In this document: positions 49,401-61,090 of the stretch, one piece after another
How positions within the stretch are numbered: the first letter of the stretch is position 1
How the letters are laid out: the number at the start of each line of letters is the position of its first letter
NCBI RefSeq assembly: GCF_019399895.1
Contig: NC_091876.1
Location: forward strand, 3,944,381-4,008,380
From: Cardiocondyla obscurior
Taxonomy: Eukaryota > Arthropoda > Insecta > Hymenoptera > Formicidae
Direction of reading: 5' to 3'
DNA: 64,000 nucleotides
Notes under the pieces: model-generated
Database searches by the model: none
The model's input: the letters and a program-made list of their open reading frames with translations, nothing else
Told to the model about the DNA's origin: nothing
Position numbers and translations under genes: made by a program

Positions 49401-51561
49401 TTTAATCGCGCGGAATACAATAATTTAATAAAAATTTAAGAGCCCCGCGACTCGAGGATTCGAATATTACAGATTTGGAAATTATTGCGACGACGTCGTT
49501 ATTTAAATCCGTTTCATCGGGCTTTTATTTCAGTCCGACACTATTTTCTCTCTACGGTCGAACAAAATCATAGCTTAACTGTAACATACCGTCCGTCTTC
49601 GTAAAGGTTCCCGATTTTCGGTCGCATATGCCGCGACATTACCATACGTCTTGCGCGTTCGGCGACATTATTAAATCGTGAATTTTTGTAGAGCTCGTGA
49701 TATACATATATATGTATATATCTGCCACTTGGCTTTGCCGTTACGTCACAGTCCGACGTCAAAAACCCAGAGAAATTTATGCCCGGCGCGAATGCGGTGC
49801 CGAAACTTTCGTCTCGGGGGGAGGGGGTGGGGGAGGTGCCGGGACCGCGCTTTGCATGCATCGATTCCTCGTATTAATATGGATCTGCGTTTTCTCACCC
49901 TCGCTCGTTTGCTATTCTGTTACAGAACGAAGTCGGCAGAGTGCGAGGGAGTGCCGTGCTCGCAAGAAGTTGAGGTATCAGTACCTGGAGGAGCTCGTGG
50001 CTGATCGGGAAAAGGCGGTGCTTGCTCTGCGGAAAGAGCTCGAGATGGTGAGTCATACTCTTAATCCTTTGAGATTGGAACGAACGAGAATGGAGAATTT
50101 CTTGGAAAGAATGGGATATTCTCCAAGATATTTTTCTTTAAGTGGTCGTTTATTATGACGAATATGTTGCGCGTCTAAAAAAGACAATGATTCGCGAATA
50201 AATTGCGAATTTTTTAAATTTATTCGGTATTCTACAACAATCGGAAAACAAAGGTGCTATTCCTTGTCGAACTTATATTCTTTCTTAACGAAAGTATCGG
50301 GAAAAATTTTTCACTTTCACACTTCAATATTCCTCTTTCGTTGATTTTCTTTCTTAAACATAAACGTCGATATTTTATTGGAGTAAAACTTACTTTAAGT
50401 TAAATGACGGATAATGTTTTAATATTTATTCTGCTCTTTAATAAAGAAAAGTCAGTTTTAATAACTTACAATTTGAAATGTTGTCATTGTATCAATTTTA
50501 TTCACATTTGACAAGGAATGGCACTGTTTTATGTCTAAAATTTTAAACAGATCTGAATTTTTGACTCTAAATTAATATGACGCTAATAAAATATGAACGG
50601 AGCTTAGAAAATATAAAAAGAAAGATTTCTCTCTTTTTTAAGAGAAAAATATGTGACTTAAACTTTTCTGAATTAGTTGTATTTCGAACGTAAAGCAAAG
50701 CAAATTCTTCGGAAGCTGGAGAACCTCGTAACTTTTTCTTTCCCATCGCCTTTCGCATCGTCTTCCTTATCGTCTTCCTTAAACCTTCCTTCGAAGTGCA
50801 AACTAAGTTACTCGCAAAAGTGTAAAGTTCTGGTGGAATACAAAGGTTCGCTCTTTAGCACTGCGACTAGGAGTATTATTCGCATCTTCATTGTTTTGTG
50901 TTTGCAAGAAGCACTCGTATTTGCTAGAATTATTTGAGTACTTTGCGCGGTCGTTTGGCAATTTTTGTTTTTCCATTGATTTTCAGTAGAAAATTTTTCG
51001 TGCAAATAATTTTTTTAATTTAATATCATAATAAAATAATTCTTTTGTTTTCGATTACGCTTTGTGGAAACAAATTTAAATGAAATTCAATAGGCGGAAC
51101 AATAGTATGGTACGGAATAAAGGTCTAAAAAGCTTGAGGTAAAAAATTATTTGTGTATCGAGTACTAATTGGCTTTCATTTTCCTTGTCCTTTCCGCCGT
51201 GCGGGGCAGTCGTTAACAAGGTGCTCCGAGAATATTTGACATTGGTATTACGAATCTTTACGCCGATCAAACCACCACGAGTAAGGGGAGCAGTTCCAGC
51301 AAGTCCAATTTTCCTGTATTCCACTATATTCGCAAGAATGTCTCCAAATCCTTTCACCGAAGATCTCCAGCGCACGCGAGAGTTTAGTACGAACAAGACG
51401 AGACCGGGAGACGAAATACGTACTTTACACACCACCGTTGTTATTTTCTACAGTATCGTCAGTGGACTCAGGATTTGGACGCCGGTCGAGTCCCCGATGG
51501 ACTTCAGACGATGTTGGAGGAACTCGGCTCGCTGAAGCGGGAGCAACCTAGTGGCAACTAA
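31416..51561 (+). CDS. CREBL2: CREBL2 / REPTOR-BP-like bZIP transcription factor, 4 coding exons, 120 aa
   Basis: Joined exons 31416-31454, 46501-46594, 49926-50047 and 51454-51561, all with consensus GT-AG sites and preserved frame, give 120 aa, the same length as human CREBL2. A basic linker (GGKRGRKPGRK, about 23-33) precedes the bZIP: the basic region ERSRQSARECRARKK (45-59) and a zipper with Leu65, Leu68, Leu79 and Leu83, then RQWTQDLDAGRVPDGL. These match the CREBL2 family closely. Vertebrate CREBL2 is a CREB-related metabolic regulator; the fly counterpart REPTOR-BP pairs with REPTOR in the transcriptional response to TORC1 inhibition. It should act in the nucleus as a dimer. Intron 1 is 15 kb and contains a tandem duplication and an opposing spliced unit. 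If a non-coding first exon is used, the next in-frame Met (residue 40) would still give an intact bZIP. The N-terminal 13 residues rest on exon choice and are less certain than the rest. Confidence 0.92.
31975..32916 (+). repeat. tandem duplication, copy 1 (942-bp unit)
   Basis: First copy of a direct tandem repeat. Corresponding landmarks, such as GATGATGGACATATCAGGTATG at about 32214 and 33156, lie 942 bases apart, and the two copies abut. Over one 192-base stretch that I aligned fully there are 15 differences and no indels. The copy has an inverted CCAAT box (ATTGG at 32645-32649) and a minus-strand 63-codon frame at 32401-32592. No transposon ends or transposase are visible. Confidence 0.9.
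32917..33858 (+). repeat. tandem duplication, copy 2 (942-bp unit)
   Basis: Second copy, directly adjoining the first and ending at a shared GGTAG near 33858. It keeps the ATTGG box, the GGACATATCAG/GTATG donor-like sequence at about 33161-33178, and the minus-strand 63-codon frame (33343-33534). The clean shared ends point to a local segmental duplication rather than two insertions. Confidence 0.9.
33872..34042 (+). repeat. degenerate 69-bp tandem repeat (about 2.5 copies)
   Basis: Units begin near 33872, 33941 and 34010 with GAGTCGACCGCG, GAGTCGGCCGCG and GGATCGGCCGCG, and the first two end in AAGCACGG and CAACACGG. The period of 69 is a multiple of three, so an ATG frame at 33889-34077 passes through with repeated Cys-Arg/Gln-His-Gly and Ser-Ala-Ala motifs. 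It stops before a GTGAGT donor-like site at 34117. It may be an alternative first exon of CREBL2; there is no evidence that the frame is translated. Confidence 0.5.
38820..38855. repeat. (GA)n microsatellite
   Basis: A GA-rich run with short interruptions in CREBL2 intron 1. Confidence 0.85.
43892..45048 (-). CDS. candidate four-exon minus-strand gene (5' part), product not recognised
   Basis: Reading the minus strand, four segments with splice sites join in one frame of 87 codons: 45025-45048 (ATG to donor GTGAGT), 44762-44865 (acceptor TTCTGTTTAG, donor GTAAGA), 44547-44639 (acceptor GACCAG, donor GTATTA) and 43892-43931 (acceptor ATGTTACAG, donor GTGAGC). The frame begins MIFTQRVR and includes TTYFSNILRGGGGLGQASYI and IVVAVTLPLRIKL. 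The third segment has a stronger acceptor (ATATTTAG) at 44687, which would instead place an ATG at 44678 and read another frame; that is the main doubt. The end leaves phase 0 with no stop, so more exons should follow to the left. I recognise no family. It lies antisense inside CREBL2 intron 1 and could equally be a spliced non-coding RNA. Confidence 0.4.
45212..45230. promoter_or_regulatory. perfect 9-bp inverted repeat near the minus-strand unit's 5' end
   Basis: GACTCGCAG, one G, then CTGCGAGTC. It sits about 165 bases upstream of the ATG of the minus-strand spliced unit, in a CpG-rich, promoter-like stretch. It could be a dimeric factor site or a short hairpin in a leader. Confidence 0.4.
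46595..49925 (+). other. CREBL2 intron 2
   Basis: Bounded by donor GTAAGT and acceptor CTGTTACAG. The left part (46.7-47.4 kb) is AT-rich. I see no exon or repeat of note. Confidence 0.8.
50048..51453 (+). other. CREBL2 intron 3
   Basis: Bounded by donor GTGAGT and acceptor TTTTCTACAG. The bZIP frame stays open for 37 codons past the donor, so an intron-retained transcript would swap the last 35 residues for a short unrelated tail. No other feature seen. Confidence 0.8.
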
Positions 51562-54500
51562 GCAGCCAAGGAGGCGAGGAATAAGGAAGTCACGTGGATC
51601 GAGCCGTTCAATTTATCTTGTTCCTTCGATCGAAACCCCTCTCTCGTAGTCGAGCTTTCTTTCGGTCTTCTCTTATCTCCCTTTCTCTTTAACTGTTCTT
51701 TGAGGCAATAGGGAATAATTGGCAGGCGAATTTGAAATTTTCTCTTTATATCGGTCGTTTCTATATCGCGGTTGATCCACCAAGAAGCCGCGAGAAGTGG
51801 ATCTTCCGGCGATCCTCCTCGAGAGAATACGTTTTTTATGCGAAATTTTCCTCTTGTTTTTCTCCTGATTCTCTCTCGGGATCGTTGTCCCCCCGATTAC
51901 CTCGTTACCTCACCGTGTTACCTTTTTTTTTTTTTATATATACGTACGTTTTGTTATCGCGACTTTCGTTACGTTGACACATATTTTTTTATTGGTTAAG
52001 GACTTCGGTCGGTTACCTACGGCCTCACGCTTTTTAATGTACCTCCCTCAGATAAGTGTTGCGATGTAAGAAAGTACTTGTAGATATATTACTGTTACGC
52101 CTCAAAGGGAAAGACGATCGTTGTATATCAAAGTTTTATATTCAGTATTGTTTGTTCGATGGACGTGGTTGCGGGATCTCTTCGTTGACCGTTTGCTGAT
52201 TCGTTTGAGCTTTATCAACGCGCAGTTCTTCTCGTATTACAGAGGAATCATCGTTTTGTACAAATTACCATCATTACAAAAGTTTATTCGTATATGTGTA
52301 TGGAAGAGTCTGATAGTCAAATTAAACCGATATTTTTCGATGAAAGATTTATCGACCGTTCGCCGTCCTATCCTGAACTTTTTCCATGTGAGAATTAAAT
52401 ATAAGATTTTTCCAATCCCTTTTATATTATTCAAAAACATTTACGTGTGTAAGATTCGCATGAATGGCCAACCGTGAAATTCTTTCTCCGACTCGCGCGT
52501 AAGGGATGCATATCCGCCGGTGGATATTTCAAAACCTCATTTCGGACACTGCGATGTCGCGGTTTTGCGCAACGGGAATTTGCATATTTTGACATGGAAT
52601 ACATCGGGCCGTGAAATCTCCGTTCCCGTTTACGTAGATTGCAGATATGTCCATAGACGATATCGTCCCTTGCGCTCGTTCGAGCGATCCGTTGAAAAGA
52701 AAAATAATAAAAAGGATTAATCTGTTATCGCTGTTATCGCGATTACATTCGAAAATTCGAAACGAATTTCGTTACGCAATTTGGCTCGAAGCTTTTAATC
52801 AACTCGAGCGGTAACGAACGAGCTTAATGTCGCCGTGTAGTAATAATTGCGACGATAACGACGTTATAAACGTTCGCATCGATTGAACCAAACGCCACGA
52901 GTAAGAACATAATCTCCATGCGGCGTACTGGTTTATTTTTGTTTGTTTTTTTTTTATTATTTTCGTCCCTGGACGAATTATAGTCTTCTTTTTTTTTCGC
53001 TTGCTTGATAGCTTATGCAAGATAAATGCGTCAGATCGGTTTATTCTGATATTTAGCTTTATGATATTTCGTTATTACTAAAAATGTTTCAAAATGATTT
53101 TTACGCGATGCTCTGTTTCCCGATAACTGATACGAACGAAATGGCAGGCAACGTGAAAATGCGAGGATTAAATTCGTATACGCAGCCCGGATGAAATTTC
53201 TGCCAAATATCACGTCGCCCATAAATCACCGTCTCGCCACAATGCACGCGGAATCAGACTTTACCTTCCTATTAAGAAGGAAATATCGATTTCAGCTGCG
53301 TCTCTCACACGCGAAACGTAGGAAAATCTTGCTGGTGTATAATGCGGAAGTAGAAAAGAAAGAAAAAAAAAGAAGTAGGGAGCTCATTGTTTTTCTCGCT
53401 ATGGTCGCAATAAATCAGCGTGTTAGGCGGAGTGTAAAGTTGAAATATTGCTCCGTAAATATCAAATTGTACTAAAGTACCGGGCAAAGAACTCGAGTGC
53501 TTCGCATTGTTATTAAGCTTGCTGCATAGTAGGTACATAATGTACTTCCTGGCACGATGGCTTTAGTTGTGACAGTGTCCGGAGATGATATATTTTACAC
53601 GTTGTGCCTGAGTGCAAAATAACTATCTTCTGAATAAGAGGCGGTTATATGAGTCGATTCTGTCAGATAAATTATATCGCGTAGCATCCAGTATATCTGG
53701 CGGTGCTCGTTAAAATTTCGAAATACGGGACGTGCGCGCAATTCGAGAACTTTTTGTTCCAATTCCAGCCGTTAAATAACTAGACGCGTTTATACATAAT
53801 ATTCCGCTTTTCATTTGTCGAATTAAGGGAGACAAGGGTTTTTCCTCGCGCGGGCGTGCAATTACCAGCGTCGTTTTCGACGGGCTTTACTCGAAACTCG
53901 TTCGGGCCCTCGTAGATGTTCTGCGAGGGACATTAGCGTGGACCGTAAAAAACCAGCAACACGTCCGTGTACATATGCCCATCTTTTGCGCCGGCAGTTA
54001 ACGATACGCAATTCCGTGCGTCATAAACCGCGGACATTCAATTTCGTTGCGGAACGCGGAAAACGCATGTTCTTGCTGGACGAACGGACAGATAAACGAA
54101 CGGGCGAACGTGTCGGGGACAGAGTTCATGAAGTGGGGCGTTGCAGCGTGAAAAAAATAGCGGCCGCGTTTGGGGACGCGGAAATAAGGAGAAAAAATAT
54201 GGTTATCCGACGGAGCGAGGAAATACTTGCGGTCTTCGCTCCCTCAACCCCGGATTCTAGCGTCGCTCGAAAATTTATTCTGATAGCTCGAAAATGTTTT
54301 TGGCTAGTGCCTCCTCTCGCTCGGTGGATCCAACGTAATAATGAGCCGCGAAACGGTTCGTTGCACTTTGCGCTTACAACATGTTCTAGACAACTCACGA
54401 TTTTAGTTTCCATTCTTTAACTGATTTAGAAAATGGAATACACTAGTTGCGAGAGGATATATAAAGTTTACTCGCGATAAATAATAAATTATTTCGACAT

Positions 54501-56352
54501 TTGGAAGAAGCACTTTAAATTCGTTATAAATTCTGAAATTTAGAAACGATGATCTTGTCAATTCATCAATCCATCGATAGGTTTGTCTTATTAAGGAGAT
54601 CGCGGTAGACGTAAAGTCGATAAAGCGGAAAAGAGAAGAATAAGTAAACGGAAGCTATTTTCTAAGGTGAGCGACGCGCAAAGCCCGAGAACGTGAGCTG
54701 AGAAACGAGAAGAAACTCTATCTCCGTATCTCTCTTACCTTGGTATTTTCTATTTTTTTTTCTTTCTTACTTAAAGAAATGTACCTTCGAAGGGATGATA
54801 CGCGCGAGTATTATCACGTCGTTGCGGTTATTCCAAACAGCATTACGCGTAAGCAGATCACGACATCCAATCTATAAGTTCTTACAATTTTATTTTAATT
54901 TTTTAAAATTCTTTAACTAAGACATTACGTAACATACAAAATGCGAATTTTTTGTGTGAGAATATTTTATATTGAAAAATTAAATAACGTATTAATATAT
55001 TGTAGGATTTTAATTAAATAACACGGATCGGTGGCTTTCAAGGCAACAGCCTCTCAGTTCGATCTCTCTCGCATGACATATTATATACTATAATTTATTT
55101 AAAGTTTCACACAAGTTTCGTAATCTCGCGGTTTAGCAACTCACGACGCACGTATACTAAAAAGCAGATACGGTGTTTATGAAGCACGTTCCGTTTATTG
55201 TTTGACTCACGACTCACGTTCTTCATAAAAGTCTAACGCACCGAACACGTCTTATAATATTGTATATTTATACGCGACAAGATTAGCGCTAAGTATCGAT
55301 CGAAGCACTCGCTCTTACCGTAAGAAATTTTTTATCCCAAAAATTTTAGGTAGGCTATTTCCTCGTATCGAAGGGGTCGCGATGTGTTCTGCATGCATCT
55401 ATCTTCGTATACTATGAAAAATTGACGCTTCCCACATATATTTCAAAGTGTCAATCGTGTCGCGGAAGATATATCTCCAGACTGAATTTATTTTTTCCAA
55501 ATGTTACCGAAGATAAACGCTTTTTTTTTCTTTTTTTTTTTTTACCGGTGAATAAACGAGATTATTTGCGCCCGGTGTTTTCGCCGATCTATTAAAAGCG
55601 TTTTCTATGATGTGTTTTGTTACTTATTGCTCAAAGAGTACAAATATCGAGTACAAATGCTTGCGACGGGAATACGTTCGCGATTATTTATGAAATGCAC
55701 GGCATAAATTATTTATGAAATTATAGTATAGGCTTTTGAAAGAGCTTCCGGTATCTCTTATGTATGAAGCATTATGAGGACGGACTTTTCTTTCAAAGTT
55801 ATCGAGGAAATAAAGAAGTGATGTATACGAATACGATAATGTATGATATCTCGTCGTTTGAATAATAGATCGTGTTGCATACTTAAACGTGCTATATGCA
55901 GTAAAACTCGTCGAGTTTATTTTCTCTTAAATTTTGATTCGATTTTTAATGCACGAAAGTTTTAACTCGATTACACTTATTTAATATTTAAAAATTGTTA
56001 TGCATGGGAACCAAATTACCTTCGGCTATTTTTAAATTTTGTTTCGTAATGCTTGAAATACTGGCGTTTCTTCCTTTCTTTACGATTTAATCGAGATATA
56101 TTACCTCAGCAAATGTCTCTAGACAGCATGAGCAGAATAGAATTATACATCAATCTATATCTTTCATTTTTAGTTCTTGATGGATGGTATGCGTTTTTCT
56201 TTTATAAGAAAATTATGAATAACGTTAGGCCGAACGGGATAAAATCGAGAACATTGCTACCGATCACGTTAGGATATAATATTCACGATGAAATAAACTT
56301 ACGACGACAGGGCGGTCTCCGTATCATATTGCTTCGCGATAACCGGCGACGG
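51562..56352. other. CREBL2 3' UTR and gene-poor DNA
   Basis: After the CREBL2 stop come pyrimidine-rich stretches and then mixed sequence. No supported gene. Open frames here, for example at 53938-54420, start with non-ATG codons and show no domain. Confidence 0.6.
52706..52711 (+). terminator. possible polyadenylation signal of CREBL2
   Basis: The first AATAAA that I found after the CREBL2 stop, about 1.15 kb downstream. A long 3' UTR is plausible, but a variant signal closer to the stop cannot be excluded. Confidence 0.3.
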
Positions 56353-56640
56353 TTATGTACACTGCGGGACGAAGGTTCTTGGCAGGACCAAGCAATCAAG
56401 GTTTACGATTGACCGAATCGTAAACCTTTCACCGCGACGGGGGTACGATTCTTGATCGTATAAGCCGAATTCCGAGCCAGTGTTGGGGAAATTCCGTACA
56501 AATGCGGTATTAATTCCATCGGCGCGCTCCGCAGAGTGAACTGGTACGCCAGTATCTCGCGATGCCACCTCGAGGCACTGTAGAGATTCATATTTGTATC
56601 GCTCCAAGTCCGAAATTTCCGAGAGATATACTTGATCCAC
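56353..56640 (-). CDS. candidate terminal coding exon, product not recognised
   Basis: On the minus strand a strong acceptor (TCTCTCTTCTTAG, AG opposite 56641-56642) is followed at once by an open phase-0 frame of 95 codons ending in TAA. The peptide looks like a soluble, charged segment: it starts VDQVYLSEISDLERYKYESL and includes INTAFVRNFPNTGSEFGLYD. Codon use is unbiased, unlike the GC-driven chance frames nearby. A second frame is also open from the acceptor for most of the exon (containing ILAYQFTLRSAPMELIPHLY), so the frame is not certain. No ATG opens either frame at the acceptor, hence a terminal or internal exon. Any parent gene would lie to the right, perhaps beyond the window, and may share the exon at 60974-61090 as an alternative end. 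No family recognised. Confidence 0.4.
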   Translation of the reverse strand: MDQVYLSEISDLERYKYESLQCLEVASRDTGVPVHSAERADGINTAFVRNFPNTGSEFGLYDQESYPRRGERFTIRSIVNLDCLVLPRTFVPQCT

Positions 56641-59600
56641 CTAAGAAGAGAGACTAGCTGATCTTAGTTCACCTTAGGCGCTTTCCGTGCGCTTAACTGT
56701 TTGAAACAGAGCACGTTGGTTAACCAGTGAAACTACTGTGTAACGAATCGCATCTGCATAATAATTCCATCGACAAGTTTGCATTCTTAACAAATCAGAA
56801 TCGTACTCGCGAAACGTATATTTTTAAAGTTTTTGACAAAAAAATACTTCGAGGTACTTTATTCTAAGAAGCAAGATTAAATCTGAATTGTACTAAAAAT
56901 AATCTTTTAGTACGATCTTTTTTTTTGTTAGAAGGAAAAAAATACTCGTAACCTATTCATTATATTGCATATGGAACGAATCTTTAAAGCGAGTGTGCCA
57001 CCGGAGGGTTATTTCTGTTCAGAGTAATAGCGCGAGCGTGCAAGTAAAATAATATATCGCGTGTTTTCTTTTCCTTTCCATCGTTTCGGTCTTCACCCTC
57101 TCTCTCTTTCTCTGTACATGGGAGATGCGGCTAGAGAATTTTCTTAACTTCAAGACCTCTTTTTACTCCGCGTCTCGCGCTCACTTTGCGAAGCACTCAG
57201 GAATATCGTTCGCGAACTTTTTGCAAATCTAACAAATTCCGTCCGAGAAACGCGAGCAGGTCGCGAGTGAGTAACGCCGTCAGGCGTTTCTTAAAACGGC
57301 CGCAAGGTATAACTCGACGGTTTCATATTATACCGGGCCCTTCGTATTAAAGGATAAAATTTATAGTTCGAGTTTCCCCGGTAAACTTAGACGATATCTC
57401 GCCGGAAGGCGAAACAAAGAGTGGGCCTCTCGGGGGTTTAGCCGCCACCTTCGGAGACCCTCTCGGCGGTGGCATCCTCGTTCCCGTCACCTTCCGCTCC
57501 TTTGCTCACAGCTAGTTTCCCCTCGTTCTTTTTATTTTTCTCTCTGCCCCCGTTCATGTCGTCTCCGTGTCTCTGCGGCGGAATGTCAGCCAAACGATGG
57601 CAGGAAAAAGCGGAAAACTGCTGCCGAGGGTGATGGGAACGGCTGCGAGGTGAACGACGAAGAAAGCGAGTGACGAGGAGTTGAGGTAGGGTGCAAAGGG
57701 GGTGGGTCGTAACGGCACGAGGTAGACATTGGAAAACGGGAGAAAAAGTAGCTGCCGCCGAGACGTGGCCGCGTGGGAGGTGCGCGAAGAAACCGGTCGT
57801 CCATTCAGCTCCGCAATTCGACGGCGGAAAGAAGCTTAAATGGTTTTTCCATGGCCGAATCCGGGACTAAACGTGTCGAAACTTTTTAACGAGCTCGTTA
57901 GGGTTCCGGGAATGGCCGAGAAATTAATTATTCTCGAAAAGCCGCTCACTTATGGTCACGAGACGGTTCTTTTTTTGATCTTCTCGTCGTTTTCGCTCGA
58001 CGATCGCGCATTCACATATGAAATCGTTCGGCGATCATTGATTTTTTTTTTTTTTACTTCCTAAGAGTATCATAATTAGTATTAGTGTTACTTACCGAGA
58101 TGTGGGGATAGGGCCGAAATAAATGAGAATTCGCTCGCTTTTGCAACGACGGCATCCGATTTGCCGTGGATTTATTTTAGATACCAGTAACTTTCGAAAT
58201 CTTATAGGATATTAGTTACGAGACTCGCGTTTTATCAATCTCGTTCCGTTCGTATGATCGTTTAAATCGGCCGTACGAGGTTCTGCACATAAGATCGATT
58301 CGATTAACTCTCAATCATATTGTGTTACATTTAACAATAAAGTAAATGAAATAAAAGAATTTTTTTTCTTTTTTTTTTTACATGACTTTCGTAAAGCGTA
58401 ATATTGCCTAGTAAAAATGTAATTAAATTTCAGTTCTTTATTTCGGGTAAAAATGTAACTTGCAAATATGTTTCCGACACGTTTTTTCCCCTTTCTCTAT
58501 TTTTTTTACTTTTTTTTTTTTTAACGATTCGCGTTGAAATAGAATTTGCCACGCAATGGAGAATTAACGACCATATCGTCATGGCACAAGGGAAATCGAT
58601 GCGTTCATTCGTAGCTCCGGTGTAATCACCGAGCTCTCCGCTATGATGAAATTTTGGTGCAAAACAGAGTTTATGCGAGAGCAGAGCCGCGCGAGATAAA
58701 AATATCTTACGACTCGTTGGAATTCCATACGACGGTGCGGTTTAATTATGGTATAGAATTAAAAAAATTCGTCGTTCGGTTTGCGACATAACGCGCCGAC
58801 GTAAACTTCGATCGTGCAAAATCGTAGGAAAGGCTTACAATTTATCGAGCAACGTACCCGCTGACTTGGTCAACGTCGCCAGAGAGTTGCTTCGCGAATT
58901 AGCCTCATTCGTAGCTCCCCGATGATCACGATTGGTCAAGCCTACCATCTGGAATCGCGGTCGGCGAGAAGTCGGGTTAAAAAAGAAAGAAAAAAAAAGA
59001 AAAAAAGTTTATCGCGAGAGAGTTATACCGAGACACGTAAATTTTTAGCTACCCATCGACAACGACTTTGTGTGCGCTTTGCGTCTAGATTAAAAAGGAT
59101 CGAGGACACTCGGTGACCTGGTTCTCCGATCCAACATGGTCGGCTTGACGTGCTGGAGGAATAATATGTTTTTCGACTTCAGGTACCTTATGTACAAGTT
59201 CACACACGCACTGACAATACACTCACGCACGCATCACTTTGTCTTTTCTCGCTCGCTCACAATTTCACATTTCCGATCGTCCATTCGTAATTCGAATAAT
59301 CGACAGCTTTGTCGTAAGTAATCGATCGTGATGTATACATAGCATAATTATTGACTAGGACAGTTTTTGGTTCCGGCTTCGACGAGGAAATCGCTGAGTA
59401 CAAATTTTTAACATCGAGTATGCCCGTGGCTAAATTGTTAAACGTTTATACAAACGCGTTGGTCTTCGTATCGCAGTGATAAGGTGCATGTGTTCGCCTC
59501 GTTGCCGTGCTGATTTCACATATTTCGTCCTTCGCTTTTAGTCGTTTCTCAGCCACGTTAACAGCTTGACTAACAGCCAATTGGCCCTTTTACCAACGAA

Positions 59601-60654
59601 ACACGCGAGGCACGCTTTCTCGTTTGACTATCGCATCAGTACCGCAATTGATGTCGGATGTATTTTAATGATTTTTGATCGTGTTGCAAAATCGTGTTGC
59701 AGAATCGTGCTCTTCGTTTATTTAAAATTTGCCCGAAGTTGAATTCCGCCCGTACGGAACGTTGCATTTTCAAGTGCGGGTAATAAATATAGGCGATAAA
59801 TTAAATAATTCATATGAGTGAATGAGTTACGATGAGCAAGAACACTAATTTCAGTTACTACATAAAGCTTACACGTTGGTGTTATCGAGCGCACTTAGCG
59901 TAATTCTGCATGCATTTCATCATACAGCATACATTTGATTTTGCTTCTAGGGTAAGTAATTAAATTGTACAATGGCACAAGTAATCAATAGCAGTACAAT
60001 AGCACTATTCGTGGTAGTTTCAAATTAATGGGCCATCGCTTCATTAATACACGGTGCACCATTATTATTACTCATTATCGATTTGATCGGAACATAGTTA
60101 ATAAATGTGGAGATAATCTTTTTAAAATGTGACGCAAACAGATTAAATTAAAGATAATATTTTTAAACGGCATTCCTGAGACCTCCATGTAGAAGTAATT
60201 AGGTACGATCGATCGATCGTGTTGCACTTTTTTCCTTCGAACGATGTTGAGCTGGCGTTGCTGAAATATTTATTAATGAGAAATGTTGCGTTTAAATATC
60301 AACGATAATTATAATGTGTAACAAGAGATGTATAATATACAATATGCGCATGATACATATAACGGATAATTATACGGGAAATTTTAAAGCAGATCGAACG
60401 ACGGAATAGCTAAATCAAAGCGTGGATATTAACTTATATTTCTAGAAATAATTCAGCAACGTGCCCGAACGATCTTGCAACTTTTATTTATCATCGTCGT
60501 GCTTTCAGTCGCGGTACTGACCGTCTCGCTATCCTTCGCGAACACTCGCTTCTCATGGGTTTAGGATCCTTGGCGGAAAAATCGAGTTTATCTACCTACT
60601 TACGTACAAAGATGAGAATCGTGGGTAACGTCGAGAAGGATCGAAGAAGATAAG

Positions 60655-60683
60655 ACAGAGAGAGAGAGAGAGAAAGACAGAGA
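60655..60683. repeat. (GA)n microsatellite
   Basis: A GA run about 150 bases before a complementary CT run at 60830-60906. Confidence 0.85.
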
Positions 60684-60829
60684 ACGTGTGCATATCTGTA
60701 TGTGCAGCGGGCACCGTGTAGACTTTAGGAGACGCGAGGGGTCACGAACTTAGGGGTAGAATTGTAAAGGGTGAGTTTTACTCCCACTGGGACAGTGAAC
60801 TTTTGCCTTCGGTTTCTCTCTGACTTTCT

Positions 60830-60906
60830 ATTTCTCTCTCTCTCTCTCCCTCTCTTCGTTTCTTTCTCTCTCTCTCTCTCTCTCTCTCTGCGCTTATCTC
60901 TCTATT
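60830..60906. repeat. (CT)n microsatellite, long
   Basis: A long CT run with a few CCT and TTT interruptions, 68 bases from the stop codon of the candidate minus-strand exon at 60974-61090. On that strand it would be a GA tract in the 3' UTR. Confidence 0.9.
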
Positions 60907-60973
60907 TCCGTTTCGATCATTTGACCGTTTGCGAGTTACGTTTCGCGGCGGTTGCCGAGAGGATTCCGACAGC

Positions 60974-61090
60974 TTAAGGCGCCATCAGACGCTTTATGTT
61001 ATAACGGCAGTAATAGCGACCGATTATATCCTCTTGTGGGATCTCCTCCTCCAGCGGCTCCATACCTTCGGCGGCCAGGTTGTCGCGAAT
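60974..61090 (-). CDS. candidate terminal coding exon, product not recognised
   Basis: A minus-strand acceptor (TATGTGTGTGCAG, AG opposite 61091-61092) opens a phase-0 frame of 38 codons ending in TAA. The peptide begins IRDNLAAEGMEPLEEEIPQE and ends GRYYCRYNIKRLMAP: an acidic stretch followed by a basic, aromatic tail, as in cytoplasmic C-termini. A reverse AATAAA (opposite 60483-60488) lies about 490 bases further along. Its phase equals that of the exon at 56353-56640, so the two could be alternative last exons of one gene whose body lies beyond the right edge. I recognise no family. Confidence 0.4.
   Translation of the reverse strand: MRDNLAAEGMEPLEEEIPQEDIIGRYYCRYNIKRLMAP

Larger units (their letters stand above)
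56641..60973. other. gene-poor DNA between two candidate minus-strand exons
   Basis: Mixed CpG-rich and AT-rich sequence. A minus-strand donor-like GTAAGT opposite about 58093 follows a short open stretch, but there is a stop close upstream and no supporting acceptor. I call no gene here. The right end holds the GA and CT microsatellites. Confidence 0.5.

Noticed and set aside
49697..50158. Longer open frame around the CREBL2 bZIP exon
   Set aside because: The frame reads through intron sequence on both sides; the consensus splice sites at 49925 and 50048 and the family alignment define the exon.
53938..54420. 160-codon plus-strand frame
   Set aside because: Starts with GTG, is overlapped by an open minus-strand frame and has no domain or transcript signal.
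57840..58064. 74-codon plus-strand ATG frame
   Set aside because: Plausible composition at first, then T-run phenylalanines; no splice sites, no homologue recognised.
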